Notes: generated by a model not told the origin, from the sequence alone. 64,000 bases of DNA from UBA6623 sp965238125 (GCA_965238125.1 OZ250179.1:4092001-4156000); one strand, 5' to 3'; shown: positions 43,786 through 52,597, counted from the first letter of the stretch. A program made the numbers and translations.

Positions 43786-44225
43786 CGTTTCTCCCTCTCC
43801 TGGCCGATCTCCTTCACACGCCCACACACGATGCAAACGGGCCGGGCGACGGTTTCGCGCCGCTCAAACCGGGGCCGATCCTGGAATACCTCCGCCAATG
43901 GCGTACGGATTCCCGTTTCCGTCAATGCTTTCTTGATCTTGCCTGATCGAGCACCCCCGGCGGAAGTATGATCTGTCACGCGCCGGAGGCGGCACCGTTC
44001 CCGGTATTCCCGCTGGCGCTGGCAATGATCGGCCCGAATCTCCGGGTCCTGCTGGTAGCGGCGGTTGGCACGCCGCCTCTGTTGGCGTCTCATCCGGCGG
44101 CGGCACTCATCCCCGCAGTAGACCTGCCCCCGATAGCAGGAACGGCAGATGTAAAACATCACCCCGCAACCCGGCCCTCGGTAAAACAACTGCCGCCACA
44201 GCACTTCTCTGGCCATATCCCGCAC
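43782..44225 (-). CDS. Cys/Arg-rich zinc-ribbon-like protein
   Basis: 147 residues. Two Cys pairs form a putative zinc ribbon (YICRSCYRGQVYCGDECRRR), followed by an Arg/Gln-rich helix (RRQQRRRANRRYQQDPEIRA, HCQRQREYRERCRLRRVTDH). A further CIVCG lies at the C-terminus. Proteins of this kind recur in transposon and plasmid modules of soil bacteria; their role is unknown. First gene of the minus-strand ardC-VirB operon, divergent from higBA. Confidence 0.6.
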   Translation of the reverse strand: MRDMAREVLWRQLFYRGPGCGVMFYICRSCYRGQVYCGDECRRRMRRQQRRRANRRYQQDPEIRADHCQRQREYRERCRLRRVTDHTSAGGARSGKIKKALTETGIRTPLAEVFQDRPRFERRETVARPVCIVCGRVKEIGQEREKR

Positions 44226-44485
44226 GATTCCATAGCGCCCTGTGAGCTTTGAAGGGTTGGCGGGTTCTCTTGTGGGTCTTGTCTGGCGGACGCGGGAGCA
44301 TGGGTCGATTGCCTCTGAGCCGCCGTGTCGGGGTTGTCAAGCGTTACCGATGCGCGTTGTAGGCGAAAGCCTCCGGGACGCGATGACGCGGAGGAATGGA
44401 CCGTGACCGAGGCGAGGAGAAAAGCGAGGAGAAAAGACTTGCCTTTTGAACCCTGTAATGTATCATGGAGCAATCGGGCCTATGA

Positions 44486-44758
44486 ATGAGGATTAAGCAC
44501 GCGGGATTGAAGCGCTTGTATGAGCAAGACAATGCCCGGCGGCTGAACCCGGCCCATGTGCGGCGCATCCGACGCATCCTGATTGACTTGGACGTGGCGT
44601 TTTCGCGGACAGAGATGGACCGGCCCGGCTATCGCCTACATCGGTTGCAGGGAGACCGGCGCGGCGATTGGAGCGTGCGCGTCTCGGGGAACTGGAGAAT
44701 CGTCTTTCGCTTTGCCGATGGCGAGGCGGTGGACGTGGATTTGATCGACTACCACTGA
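44486..44758 (+). CDS. higB: HigB-type toxin (RelE superfamily)
   Basis: 90 residues: GLKRLYEQDNARRLNPAHVR, a central helix, then GDWSVRVSGNWRIVFRFADG and DVDLIDYH, the beta-sheet core of HigB mRNA interferases. It is followed 11 bases later by the antitoxin, the toxin-first order typical of higBA. Such pairs stabilise plasmids by post-segregational killing, which fits the RepA gene next door. Earlier ATGs (e.g. 44482) end at once. Confidence 0.9.
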   Translation: MRIKHAGLKRLYEQDNARRLNPAHVRRIRRILIDLDVAFSRTEMDRPGYRLHRLQGDRRGDWSVRVSGNWRIVFRFADGEAVDVDLIDYH

Positions 44759-44769
44759 GGAGGGAGCCC

Positions 44770-45036
44770 ATGCCTATGTACGCACCGCCGCACCCCGGCG
44801 AAATGATCCGAGACATCCTGGAGGATGAAGATGTGGGCTGGACCGTGACCGAGTGCGCCCAGCGTCTCGGCATGGCGAGGAACACGCTTTCACGGCTGCT
44901 CAATGGCCATATCGGAATCTCTCCCCGGCTGGCGCTGGCGATGGAGCGCATTGGTTGGGGAGATGCGGATCACTGGATGCGCGTTCAGGCGGCCTACGAA
45001 CTGGCGCTGGCGCGGAAGCGGGAGGACGCTGCTTGA
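44770..45036 (+). CDS. higA: HigA-type antitoxin
   Basis: 88 residues from the ATG at 44770 (AGGAGGGAG ribosome site). The family start APPHPGEMIRDIL and an XRE-type helix-turn-helix (VTECAQRLGMARNTLSRLLN) are present, with ISPRLALAMERIGWG after it. It should neutralise HigB and repress the operon. Confidence 0.92.
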   Translation: MPMYAPPHPGEMIRDILEDEDVGWTVTECAQRLGMARNTLSRLLNGHIGISPRLALAMERIGWGDADHWMRVQAAYELALARKREDAA

Positions 45037-45108
45037 CGTGAGTTCCGAAGCCGTGACGAAGACGGGATCAACCGGCGAACATAGCAGTAGGGTATGGGAG
45101 AATAAGCT

Positions 45109-46086
45109 ATGCAGCGTCAACGAGACGGTTTGGTTCCCATCGGTGAAGTTCTCTCTGGCCTGGGCGAGCCGGTGAAGGCACTCACCAAAACCTCGCCACA
45201 GACGGCGCACCACTTCACTCGCTTCGATCAGGTGAACCAGTTAGCGACGGCCCGCGAGACGGACCCCGATTTGGGCTTTATGGCGCGGCTGATGGTGCTG
45301 TGCAGCTTGCCCCGCACAAATCCTGGTAACCGGACTCAGTATATCCGGCGCAACGGTCCGTACACCTTAGTCATGAGCGCGACAGGGCTTACCAAGCTGC
45401 CCTACGGAAACTTCCCGCGACTCTTGTTGGCCTGGGTTTCGACCGAGGCGGTACGGACCCAAAGCCGTGTTCTGGTCCTAGGCCGCTCGCTCTCGGCATT
45501 CATGCGCAAGCTTGACATCTATACCCAAAGTGGCGGGCGGGGCGGAGTGCGAACGCGCCTCCGCAACCAAATGCAGCGGCTCTTCAACGCTCATGTCCGG
45601 TTGGTCTATGAGCACGAGCACGGCGAAGTCAGCATGAGTTCGTCTGTGGCTGACCGCACCGAGTTCTGGTGGAACGAGCGCAAACCCGACCAGCCGATGC
45701 TGTGGGAGAGCAAAATCGAACTCAGCGAGAAGTTCTTCCAGGAGATCATTCAGCACCCGGTGCCGCTGGATATGAACATCCTGAAGGCGCTGTCGCGCTG
45801 CTCCCTGGGCCTCGACCTTTACCTCTGGCTAACCTACCGCACCTTCGCGCTGAAGCGTCCGCTACGGATCACTTGGAGGCAGTTGTATTGCCAGTTCGGC
45901 TTGGAGCCGGACAAAGCCAGCGACAAGAACACTGTTCAAATGTTCCGGCGCAACGTGGTACGCGAGCTAAAGAAGATCAAGTTGGCCTGGCCGGGCCTGA
46001 ACTACGCGACGGCTCCGGGCGTGTTAATCCTCTCACCCTCGACGCCTGCCATCGCTCCGGCGCAGCAGCTTCAACTCGTGGAATAG
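45109..46086 (+). CDS. repA: RepA-type plasmid replication initiator
   Basis: 325 residues. The central region FMARLMVLCSLPRTNPGNRT, NGPYTLVMSATGLTKLPYGN, LLLAWVSTEAVRTQSRVLVL and GRSLSAFMRKLDI is characteristic of the RepA_C-type plasmid initiator family. The C-terminal half has a winged-helix-like section (DLYLWLTYRTFALKRPLRIT). It would bind an origin and start plasmid replication. Its presence inside a chromosomal insertion argues that the island derives from a plasmid. No clear iterons are seen in the 70 bases upstream. Confidence 0.88.
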   Translation: MQRQRDGLVPIGEVLSGLGEPVKALTKTSPQTAHHFTRFDQVNQLATARETDPDLGFMARLMVLCSLPRTNPGNRTQYIRRNGPYTLVMSATGLTKLPYGNFPRLLLAWVSTEAVRTQSRVLVLGRSLSAFMRKLDIYTQSGGRGGVRTRLRNQMQRLFNAHVRLVYEHEHGEVSMSSSVADRTEFWWNERKPDQPMLWESKIELSEKFFQEIIQHPVPLDMNILKALSRCSLGLDLYLWLTYRTFALKRPLRITWRQLYCQFGLEPDKASDKNTVQMFRRNVVRELKKIKLAWPGLNYATAPGVLILSPSTPAIAPAQQLQLVE

Positions 46087-46730
46087 CCGTCAAAGCGCCA
46101 TTCCCGCACCAAGGCTCGTTTCTACCGGCCCCTTCAAGCGCCTCCTGTGGGTCTAAAGGGTGCCGGAACCTCTGAACGGGAACTTCCCCGGTGAGCGAGG
46201 CGGTCATATCGCCGATGACCAAACCATTCGAACAGACAAATTGGTACCACCCGAACAAGATAACGAGGCGCGAGGAGCCATCGACTGAGTTGAAACATTC
46301 GAGTCTTAGAGAGTTTTTTCGATCCGAGCGGATTGAAAATCTGGTTCGACTCGCGTCATGAGGACTTCGAGCCGACGATGGAACGTGTGGTAGAAGCCAT
46401 CGCGCGGGACGACCAGAGATTCGGGATTCATCCTCGTCCGAGGAAGGAAAGGGCGGGGTCACGAAGCCGCCGTCAGAAAACGTAAGATGCGCGGGTGCGC
46501 GTGCGACACGTTGCACTCAGCGAGAAGCGCACGTACGCCACCTCAGCTAGGATCTACCTGCAACCCGACCCCATCTAGGCGAACAAGTCATCGCAGGAAG
46601 CGTACATACGCCGGGAAGAGGCGACTCTGTGTAGGCCGCGTTGCCAGAGGTAACTTGGGCATCGTCAGCCAGCTCGGCAACGGACCCTCGCCTCAAGCGC
46701 ACGGTGGCGACAGACGGCCGCCGCCGGCCC
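46087..46730. other. Gene-poor stretch with decayed fragments
   Basis: No intact gene. On the minus strand near 46150-46310 a stretch reading CFNSVDGSSRLVILFGWYQF and VCSNGLVIG resembles DUF932-like plasmid/phage proteins, but it has no start or continuation. On the plus strand 46320-46485 encodes ~55 protein-like residues (WFDSRHEDFEPTMERVVEAI) without a recognisable start. The stretch follows repA and may also hold the old replication origin. Confidence 0.35.
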
Positions 46731-47879
46731 TTAGCGACGCACGAACTTGGTGAGTCCCTGGATGGGGCCCACTTCTCCGACGATGATATTGCCCGCTGCG
46801 TCGGCGGCCACTCCTTCACCGATTGATCCGACCCCTCCCATCCCCGAGGGCCGCGCCGACTCGTGTGCCGGGATGAAGTACATTACCTCGCCCGTCCGGG
46901 CGCTACCGACACGAAGTCCTTTCTTCCAGCCAGGGTTGTAGTTGTCGTCCGACTCGGAGTCAACCGCGTAGAGGACGTCGTTCGCGTCGATGAAGATCCC
47001 GCTGTTGCGGCTGAACTGATACCAGGTGTCGAGGTGGGTCCCCTCCTGGTCGAAGATCTGGATCCGCCGGTTGCCACGGTCCGCGATGAACAGGCGCCCC
47101 TGCGAGTCCATAGCGAACGAGTGCGGGCCCCGGAACTGGCCGTCGCCGTAGCCCCACGAGCCCCAGCTCTTGATCAAGGTGCCGTCCGGAGCGAATTTGG
47201 AGATGCGCCCGATGCTCGTCGGTCCTGCCTCGTCCAGGAACTGAGCGCCGTGCGCCTCGGCCACGAAGATGCTCCCATCCGGAGCGATCTGCACATCCGC
47301 CGGCTGAGTGAAGTGGGTGGGTGGGTCGCCCGCTTCACCGGGCGTGCCGAGGGTGAGAAGTGCTTCGCCCTGCGGGCTGAACTTGATGACCGTGTGCCCC
47401 CTACCCGACGCGGTAGGGTTCTGTCCCACCTCCGCTACGCTCGCGGCATCGGCTATCCAGACATTGCCTTCGCTGTCCACATCCATGCCGTGAGGCCAGT
47501 GGATCAGCCCCCCGCCGAAGGCCTGCACGACGTTGCCATCCGGATCGAGCTTGACGATCGGGTCGAGGTCAGACTCGGCGCACGAGTTGGACCCGCACCG
47601 ATCCCCAGCCCAGATGTGCACGCCATCGATGTCGACGTCGACGGCGCTCACCGACCCCCAGGAGCGACCGTCGGGAAGCGTGCCCCAGTCCCGGGTCGTT
47701 TCGTACGGGTTCGTTCCATCGTTGATCGGCTCGACGGCCGCGTGCTCCGGCGGGCCGGACGCGCCACCCCGTTGGGCGGCGGCGGTCCCCGCCAGGAGCA
47801 TCAGCACGGCACCAGCGAGGGTGGCGTTCGGCAGGACCCGGCTCCTCGGCCCCGGGAGACGGAGTAGCAATTTGGTCAT
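46731..47879 (-). CDS. Secreted NHL-repeat beta-propeller protein
   Basis: 382 residues. A signal peptide (LAGAVLMLLAGTAAAQ, ~21-36) is followed by repeated propeller blades: IVKLDPDGNVVQAFGGG, HWPHGMDVDSEGNVWIADA, FTQPADVQIAPDGSIFVAEA, RGPHSFAMDSQGRLFIADRG and SGIFIDANDVLYAVDSESDD. About six blades are expected. Such exported propellers bind ligands or act as lyases/lactonases; none is proved here. Its start is 17 bases from the right end of IS1380 copy D, and it has no relation to transfer functions, so it is probably captured chromosomal cargo. Confidence 0.85.
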   Translation of the reverse strand: MTKLLLRLPGPRSRVLPNATLAGAVLMLLAGTAAAQRGGASGPPEHAAVEPINDGTNPYETTRDWGTLPDGRSWGSVSAVDVDIDGVHIWAGDRCGSNSCAESDLDPIVKLDPDGNVVQAFGGGLIHWPHGMDVDSEGNVWIADAASVAEVGQNPTASGRGHTVIKFSPQGEALLTLGTPGEAGDPPTHFTQPADVQIAPDGSIFVAEAHGAQFLDEAGPTSIGRISKFAPDGTLIKSWGSWGYGDGQFRGPHSFAMDSQGRLFIADRGNRRIQIFDQEGTHLDTWYQFSRNSGIFIDANDVLYAVDSESDDNYNPGWKKGLRVGSARTGEVMYFIPAHESARPSGMGGVGSIGEGVAADAAGNIIVGEVGPIQGLTKFVRR

Positions 47880-48349
47880 CGCTCATTTCCTCTCAGCCAG
47901 GATTTCCGATTTGGCTCCTCTGACGGCACGAGTCTACACCCTCACCCGGCGAAGCGCAACCATTTCTCCACCCGAAAGAGGCGGCGGCTGAGGCGGGACC
48001 GATCGAGCCCCCTTCTTGCCCCTCATGGGGGCTGATCCGCCGCTGCGAAGTCAATTTCGCAGACACCCCTCCGAGCTTCCGTCCTCAGTACACAGATTTC
48101 GCATTTGCCAAGTGCGGTGCTAACCACCCGGCACAGGCAGCGCCCAGATCCTCCGCAGCATGTCGCCAAACAGCCGCCGGTTCAGATGTCCCTCGGCCAA
48201 GAGCAACCAGTAGTACCGCGCGTGCTTGACCAATCTGCCGCCCGTCTTCATCAACCGCTGCTGCAAGCTCGTCAGTGACCACGTCTTGATCCTGTGCGGC
48301 AACCCGAGTCGCCGCCACAGGTTGCCCAGGTTGTAGGCCAGCACGCTTA

Positions 48350-49443
48350 TTGAGTCTCGCAAAATAGAGTGACACCTTTTGGTGTTGCCGTACGTATTCT
48401 TATGTATGGGAACACCGAAAGGAAAGCGCCGCGATTTCGAAGCATTGGAGAAACGCCGTTTCGAAGCGATGCGTTTGCTCGATGAAGGACTCAATCAGTC
48501 CGAAACCGCCAGGCGTCTGACAGTCGCCCGCCAAACCGTCAGTGAGTGGCGACGACAGTACCTGGCGCAAGGCGAGGCCGGGCTGCGCAAGGCCGGCCGC
48601 GCCGGCCGCAAGCCGCTATTAGACGCCACGCAGCTCGAACGCCTGGAGATCCTGCTGCTCGAAGGCCCCGAGGCGCACGGCTTCCCGACGCCGTTGTGGA
48701 GCTGTCCGCGGGTGGCTCGTCTGATCCGAGACGAGTTCGGCGTGCGCTATCACGAGGGCCATGTCTGGAAGATCCTGCGGGCGCTCGGCTGGAGCCCGCA
48801 ACGCCCGGTCGGCAAAGCCCGCGAGCGCAACGAAGAGGCCATCCGCGACTGGAAGTGCAAGAGGTGGCCGGCCATTAAAAAAAAGCCCGCAAACAAGACC
48901 GCACGATCGTCTTCATCGACGAAAGCGGATGGAGTCAGAAGCCGCATCGTTGCCGCACCTGGGCGCCGCGCGGCGAGACGCCGCTGCTGGAGTTCAACTT
49001 CAATTGGCAGAAGCTTTCGGTGTCGGCCGGGTTGACGTTGCGCAACTTTTACTTTCGGCTCTATCCCGGCGCGATTGGCGAGTTGGAGGTCATCGACTTT
49101 CTGAAGGCCTTGGTTCGCCACATGGACGGCCCGTTGATGATCGTCTGGGACCGCTTGCCGGCGCATCGCAGTCGGATGGTGCGAGAGTTCATTGAACTCT
49201 CGCAAGGCCATATCGTGACGGAGTATTTGCCGGCGTATGCGCCGGAGCTGAATCCGGTGGAATACATCTGGGCGTACTGGAAACAGCACGAGTTGCCGAA
49301 CGTCTGTCCGAAGGACTACTGGGAACTCGACGAACGTGCCCGCAAAACGCTGCGGCGCACGCGCCGCAAACCGCGCTTGATTACCGCTTTCTGGAAACAG
49401 TCTTCTCTTTGTCTCGATTGACAGGATATTATGCGAGACTCAA
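48350..49443 (+). mobile_element. IS630-family insertion sequence, copy 3
   Basis: 1,094 bp with ends TTGAGTCTCGCAAAATAGAG and (reversed) TTGAGTCTCGCATAATATCC, flanked by TA (48348-48349 and 49444-49445). It belongs to the same family as copies 1 and 2 but is clearly diverged in sequence. It is inserted in the IS1380 copy D transposase. Confidence 0.93.
48406..49421 (+). CDS. IS630 transposase (copy 3), made by -1 frameshifting
   Basis: The organisation is as in copy 1: N-terminal HTH frame from the ATG at 48406 (QSETARRLTVARQTVSEW), an A8 run at 48877-48884, then the DDE frame with IDESGWSQ, VWDRLPAH and YAPELNPVEYIW, ending at 49421. The protein differs from copies 1 and 2 at many positions (for example LLDEGLNQ against LVEQGCSQ), yet the slippery run and catalytic residues are conserved, which argues for selection on the frameshift. 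Confidence 0.88.
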
Positions 49444-50653
49444 TAACTGCAAGCGTACCTCGTTCGCCCGGAAGCGATGGCACGACAGCCGCGTCCAGTG
49501 CGTCGCTTGCTTACCTTCTTTGATCCACTGCTCCGCCGTGCCGCGCTTGTTGTAGAAACGCACCACCGACCGGCTTGGCAAGCTCATGTTCGTCACGATA
49601 AAACCGACGCGCGCGAATAGCTCGCCCTGGTGGTGCTCGACCTTGGCGACAACTCGTCTCGGCCCCTTCCAGCTCTCCGCCTGATAGCGAAAGCTCTTGT
49701 AGCGCACTAGCGGCTTGCGGCCGGGCCTCCCCGGCGGACGAAACAGGATGTCTTCGATCTCCAGCTCCAGGTTCTTATTGGCCGGAATGCGGATCGCGTA
49801 GTCCGCGCCGCGCTCCTCCAGCGCCTCGTAGATCTCCGGCTTGGCAAAGGCGGCATCGCCCCGGAAGGCGACCTGCTTGCCCGCAGCCTGTTGGCGCTCG
49901 ATCTCCGGCAACAATAGCTCATCCCAGTCCTCGGCGCTGTGCACGTTGCCGGGACGCAGCTTGGCAGCGAGGCAATCACCATGACCGTTGAACAAAAGCA
50001 ACGGGTGGTAGCAGACCGACTCGAAGTGTCCGTTGTAGGCACTGCCTTCCTGTTGGCCATGGACCGGACTCTCGGTGGAGTCCATGTCCAGAACGACCCG
50101 CTCGGAGTCGTCGAACGCCTCCGCTTGCCCGACCAGCTCTCGGTTCAGCGCCATCAGCCCCAGCAGGTTCTCTTCGCTCGCCAGCATCTCCGTCTCGAAG
50201 CCGTGCAGCGTCGAGGTTAAGGCCGCACCGCGATCCCAGATCTTCTGCGAGCCGATCAAGCGAAACGTCGGGTCAGCCGACACTCGGACGGCGTCGTTGA
50301 CGTCCTCGTAGCCTGCCAAGCGGCTGTAGATCGACTGCCGCAACAGATCAGCGAGCGTGAACTGCTTGTTGGTGCCTTGCCGGGAGTCGCTGAGATGCTC
50401 GTCAATCAGTTCTCCGAGACCGAGCCGTTCGTCCAGTTCGCGAACCAAAATCAGGCCACCGTCGGAAGTGACGTGCGATCCCTGGAAATCGACTTTCAAC
50501 GAGCCGTTGAAACTTAGCTGGAATGGCTTGGTTTGTTTTTCACCCATTGGGTGTTGGCCTCCATGGCGTCCTCATCGGGCTCTAGCCCCTATGAATAAAG
50601 ACGCTCAAGGCCGCCGGAAGGTCGAGAGGTCTGAATCAAATTGGAAATGCGGG

Positions 50654-51068
50654 GTAAACGTGTTTCGGCGACCATTTCCTGCTCGCGGTTACGCCGACGG
50701 TCGGGCACGTCGAGTGGCTGCCGGTCCTCCACCGTTTCCGACAAGCTCTTGTGCAGCTTCTCGTGCCTGCGGTCCCGAACCGAATTGAGCGCCAGGCGGG
50801 TCGCAATCTTGAACAGCCAGGTCGTGAACTTCGCCGTCGGCTCGTAGCTGCCCCGTGCCCGGTACACACGGAGGAACACTTCCTGCGCCAGCTCCTCGGC
50901 AATGGACTGATTTTGGACCATGCGGTTCAAGTAACTCACCACTGGGCGCCGATATTTTCCGAGCAAGACCTCGAAGCTTGTTCCGTCCCCTTCCTTAACC
51001 TGGAGCATCAATCGGGTGTCTTGCTCCACCGCGGCCGATACTTCCACCTCATTAGAAACCCGGGTCAT
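50654..51068 (-). pseudogene. ECF sigma factor, 5' half (region 2)
   Basis: 138 codons from the ATG at 51068 to the island border. Region 2 is complete: SFEVLLGKYRRPVVSYLNRM, AEELAQEVFLRVYRARGSYE and FTTWLFKIATRLALNSVRDR (core binding and -10 recognition). The linker ends VAETRL at the border; the frame then reads into IS1380 sequence and stops ~19 codons later. The matching 3' half is at 22988-23202. An IS630 copy sits 67 bases upstream of the start, so the promoter region may be disturbed too. Confidence 0.92.
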
Positions 51069-51135
51069 GTGCGAAAGTTGCGGAAAAATTTCATTTTTTG
51101 GCCGTCAACCGCTCTTGGGGCGTGTGAAAAAACTA

Positions 51136-52228
51136 CTGAGTCTCGCATAATATACTGTCAATCGAGACAAAGAGAAGACTGTTTCCAGAAAGCGGTAATC
51201 AAGCGCGGTTTGCGGCGCATTCGCCGCAGCGCTTTGCGGGCGCGCTCGTCGAGTTCCCAGTAGTCCTTCGGGCAGACGTTGGGCAACTCGTGCTGCTTCC
51301 AGTACGCCCAAATGTATTCCACCGGGTTCAACTCCGGCGCATAGGGCGGCAAGTACTCCGTTGCGATGTGATCCTCGGAGAGCTGGATGAACTCCCGCAC
51401 CAGGCGGCTGCGGTGCGCCGGCAGCCGGTCCCAGACGATCAGCAGTGGGCCGTCGATGTGGCGCACCAAAGCCTTCAGGAAGTCGATGACCTCCAGCTCG
51501 CCGATCGCGCCGGGATAGAGCCGGAAGTAAAAGTTGCGCAACGTCAGCCCGGCCGACACCGACAGCTTGTCCCAGTTGAAGTTGAACTCCAACACCGGTG
51601 TCTCGCCGCGCGGCGCCCAGGTGCGGCAACGATGCGGCTTCTGACTCAATCCGCTTTCGTCGATGAAGACGATCGTACGTTCTTCTTTGCGGGCTTTTTT
51701 TTAATGGCCGGCCAAGTCTTGCGCTGCCAGCCGCGGATGGCCTCTTCGTTGCGCTCCCGCGCTTTGCCGACGGGCCGTTGCGGGCTCCAACCGAGCGCCC
51801 GCAGGATCTTCCAGACATGGCCCTCGTGATAGCGCACGCCGAACTCGTCTCCGATCAGACGAGCGACCCGCGGACAGCTCCACAGCGGCGTCGGGAAGCC
51901 GTGCGCCTCGGGGCCTTCCAGCAGCAACGCCTCGAGGCGTTCGAGCTGCGCGGCGTCCAACAGCGGCTTCCGGCCGGCGCGGCCGGCCTGGCGCAACCCG
52001 GCTTCGCCGTCACGCCGGTATCGTCGCAGCCACTCGCTGACGCTTTGCCGCGCGACCTTCAATCGCCTCGCTGTCTCGGACTGACTACAGCCTTGCTCGA
52101 CCAACCGGATCGCTTTGAAACGGCGCTTCTCCAGGGCCTCGAAATCCCGCCGTACGCCTTTTGTATTTCCCATACATACAAAGACGTACGTACCCCAAAA
52201 AGGTGTCACTTTATTTTGCGAGACTCAA
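51136..52228 (-). mobile_element. IS630-family insertion sequence, copy 2
   Basis: 1,093 bp, almost identical to copy 1 (1326-2418), in the same orientation, flanked by TA (51134-51135 and 52229-52230). It lies upstream of the sigma 5' half, outside the island. Confidence 0.93.
51158..52173 (-). CDS. IS630 transposase (copy 2), made by -1 frameshifting
   Basis: Protein identical to copy 1 from the ATG at 52173 as far as I can see. The slippery A8 run is at 51695-51702 on the coding strand, and the catalytic IDESG, VWDRLPAH and NPVEYIW are all present. Intact, hence probably mobile. Confidence 0.9.
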
Positions 52229-52239
52229 TAGGCGCTGCG

Positions 52240-52563
52240 AAGGATTAGGGACCGTCCTGAGCGCCGCCAAATAAGTTCTTTTGAATCAATAACCTGCCCC
52301 ACAGGGATTCGACTCCTCCGAAAATCTTCTTTGTAAGGGTACTGGGCACTACATTGTGTCCGCGAAAAGCGCGAACATCTTGAGCCGTGCAGCGGCGGCA
52401 GGAATTTAGCCCAGGGTGGAGCCGAAGGCGGAACCCTGGGTGCCGAATCAAACGAGCTCGAGCCCTGAAGGGGCGACAGGAACGAAGCCTGCCATCCCAA
52501 CCTGACTCGCCCCCGACGCCCATTTTCATGACGGCATTATGAATCTCGCGCATTCATGGAAAC
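52240..52563. repeat. Two intergenic repeats: GGGACNGTCC relic and family 1 type B copy c
   Basis: 52245-52305 is a decayed relative of the element at 4841. 52378-52563 is a full type B unit: GAGCCGTGCAGCGGCGGCAG, the CCCAGGGTGG...GGAACCCTGGG hairpin, GAGCCCTGAAGGGGCGAC and a closing box TATGAATCTCGCGCATTCAT. The gap 52229-52597 holds no gene. The unit ends 35 bases from the stop of the tetR gene. Confidence 0.68.
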
Positions 52564-52597
52564 CAGGCCCTCCGGCATTCTTTCATCCCCCCGGGAT

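Larger units (their letters stand above)
48120..50547 (-). pseudogene. IS1380 transposase (copy D), interrupted by IS630
   Basis: The N-terminal 370 codons (50547-49444) carry all three DDE residues; the C-terminal ~73 codons are at 48347-48120. The break falls in RANEVRLQL / SVLAYNLGNLW. Removing 48350-49443 and one TA gives GTACGCTTGCAGTTAAGCGT, restoring the frame exactly. Confidence 0.92.
23203..50653. mobile_element. 27.5-kb plasmid-like island with IS1380-type ends
   Basis: The outer left end is CCAGGATTTCCATTTTGG, an IS1380 right end as in the copies at 25564 and 34854. The outer right end, read inward, is CCCGCATTTCCAATTTG, an IS1380 left end. GTAAA flanks both (23198-23202 and 50654-50658), the 5-bp duplication size seen for the other IS1380 copies. 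Both ends have the polarity of one minus-strand IS1380 element, so the insert lies where that element's middle should be. Contents include RepA, HigBA, ArdC, VirB-type transfer genes and nested transposons. I see no integrase, so plasmid capture by recombination at IS1380 is more likely than an ICE. Confidence 0.8.
47897..50653 (-). mobile_element. IS1380 copy D, carrying a nested IS630
   Basis: The right end is CCAGGATTTCCGATTTGGC at 47897 and the left end, reversed, CCCGCATTTCCAATTTG at 50653. Without the nested IS630 it is about 1,661 bp, matching the other copies. The bases outside its two ends differ (CTCAG on the left, GTAAA on the right), so it is not a simple insertion: its left end shares the GTAAA duplication with the isolated right end at 23203. 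Its 3' non-coding part differs strongly from copies A and B. Confidence 0.85.

Noticed and set aside
48120..48375. A separate small gene next to IS630 copy 3
   Set aside because: It is the 3' end of the interrupted IS1380 copy D transposase.
23203..50653. Integrase-driven ICE or prophage
   Set aside because: No integrase, tRNA target, att repeats, or phage structural genes were found; the borders are IS1380 ends with a transposition-sized duplication.
23203..50653. A simple composite transposon with two full IS copies
   Set aside because: Only the right border has a full IS1380; the left border has 223 bp of an IS1380 end of another subtype. Recombination at a pre-existing single IS fits the polarity of the two ends better.
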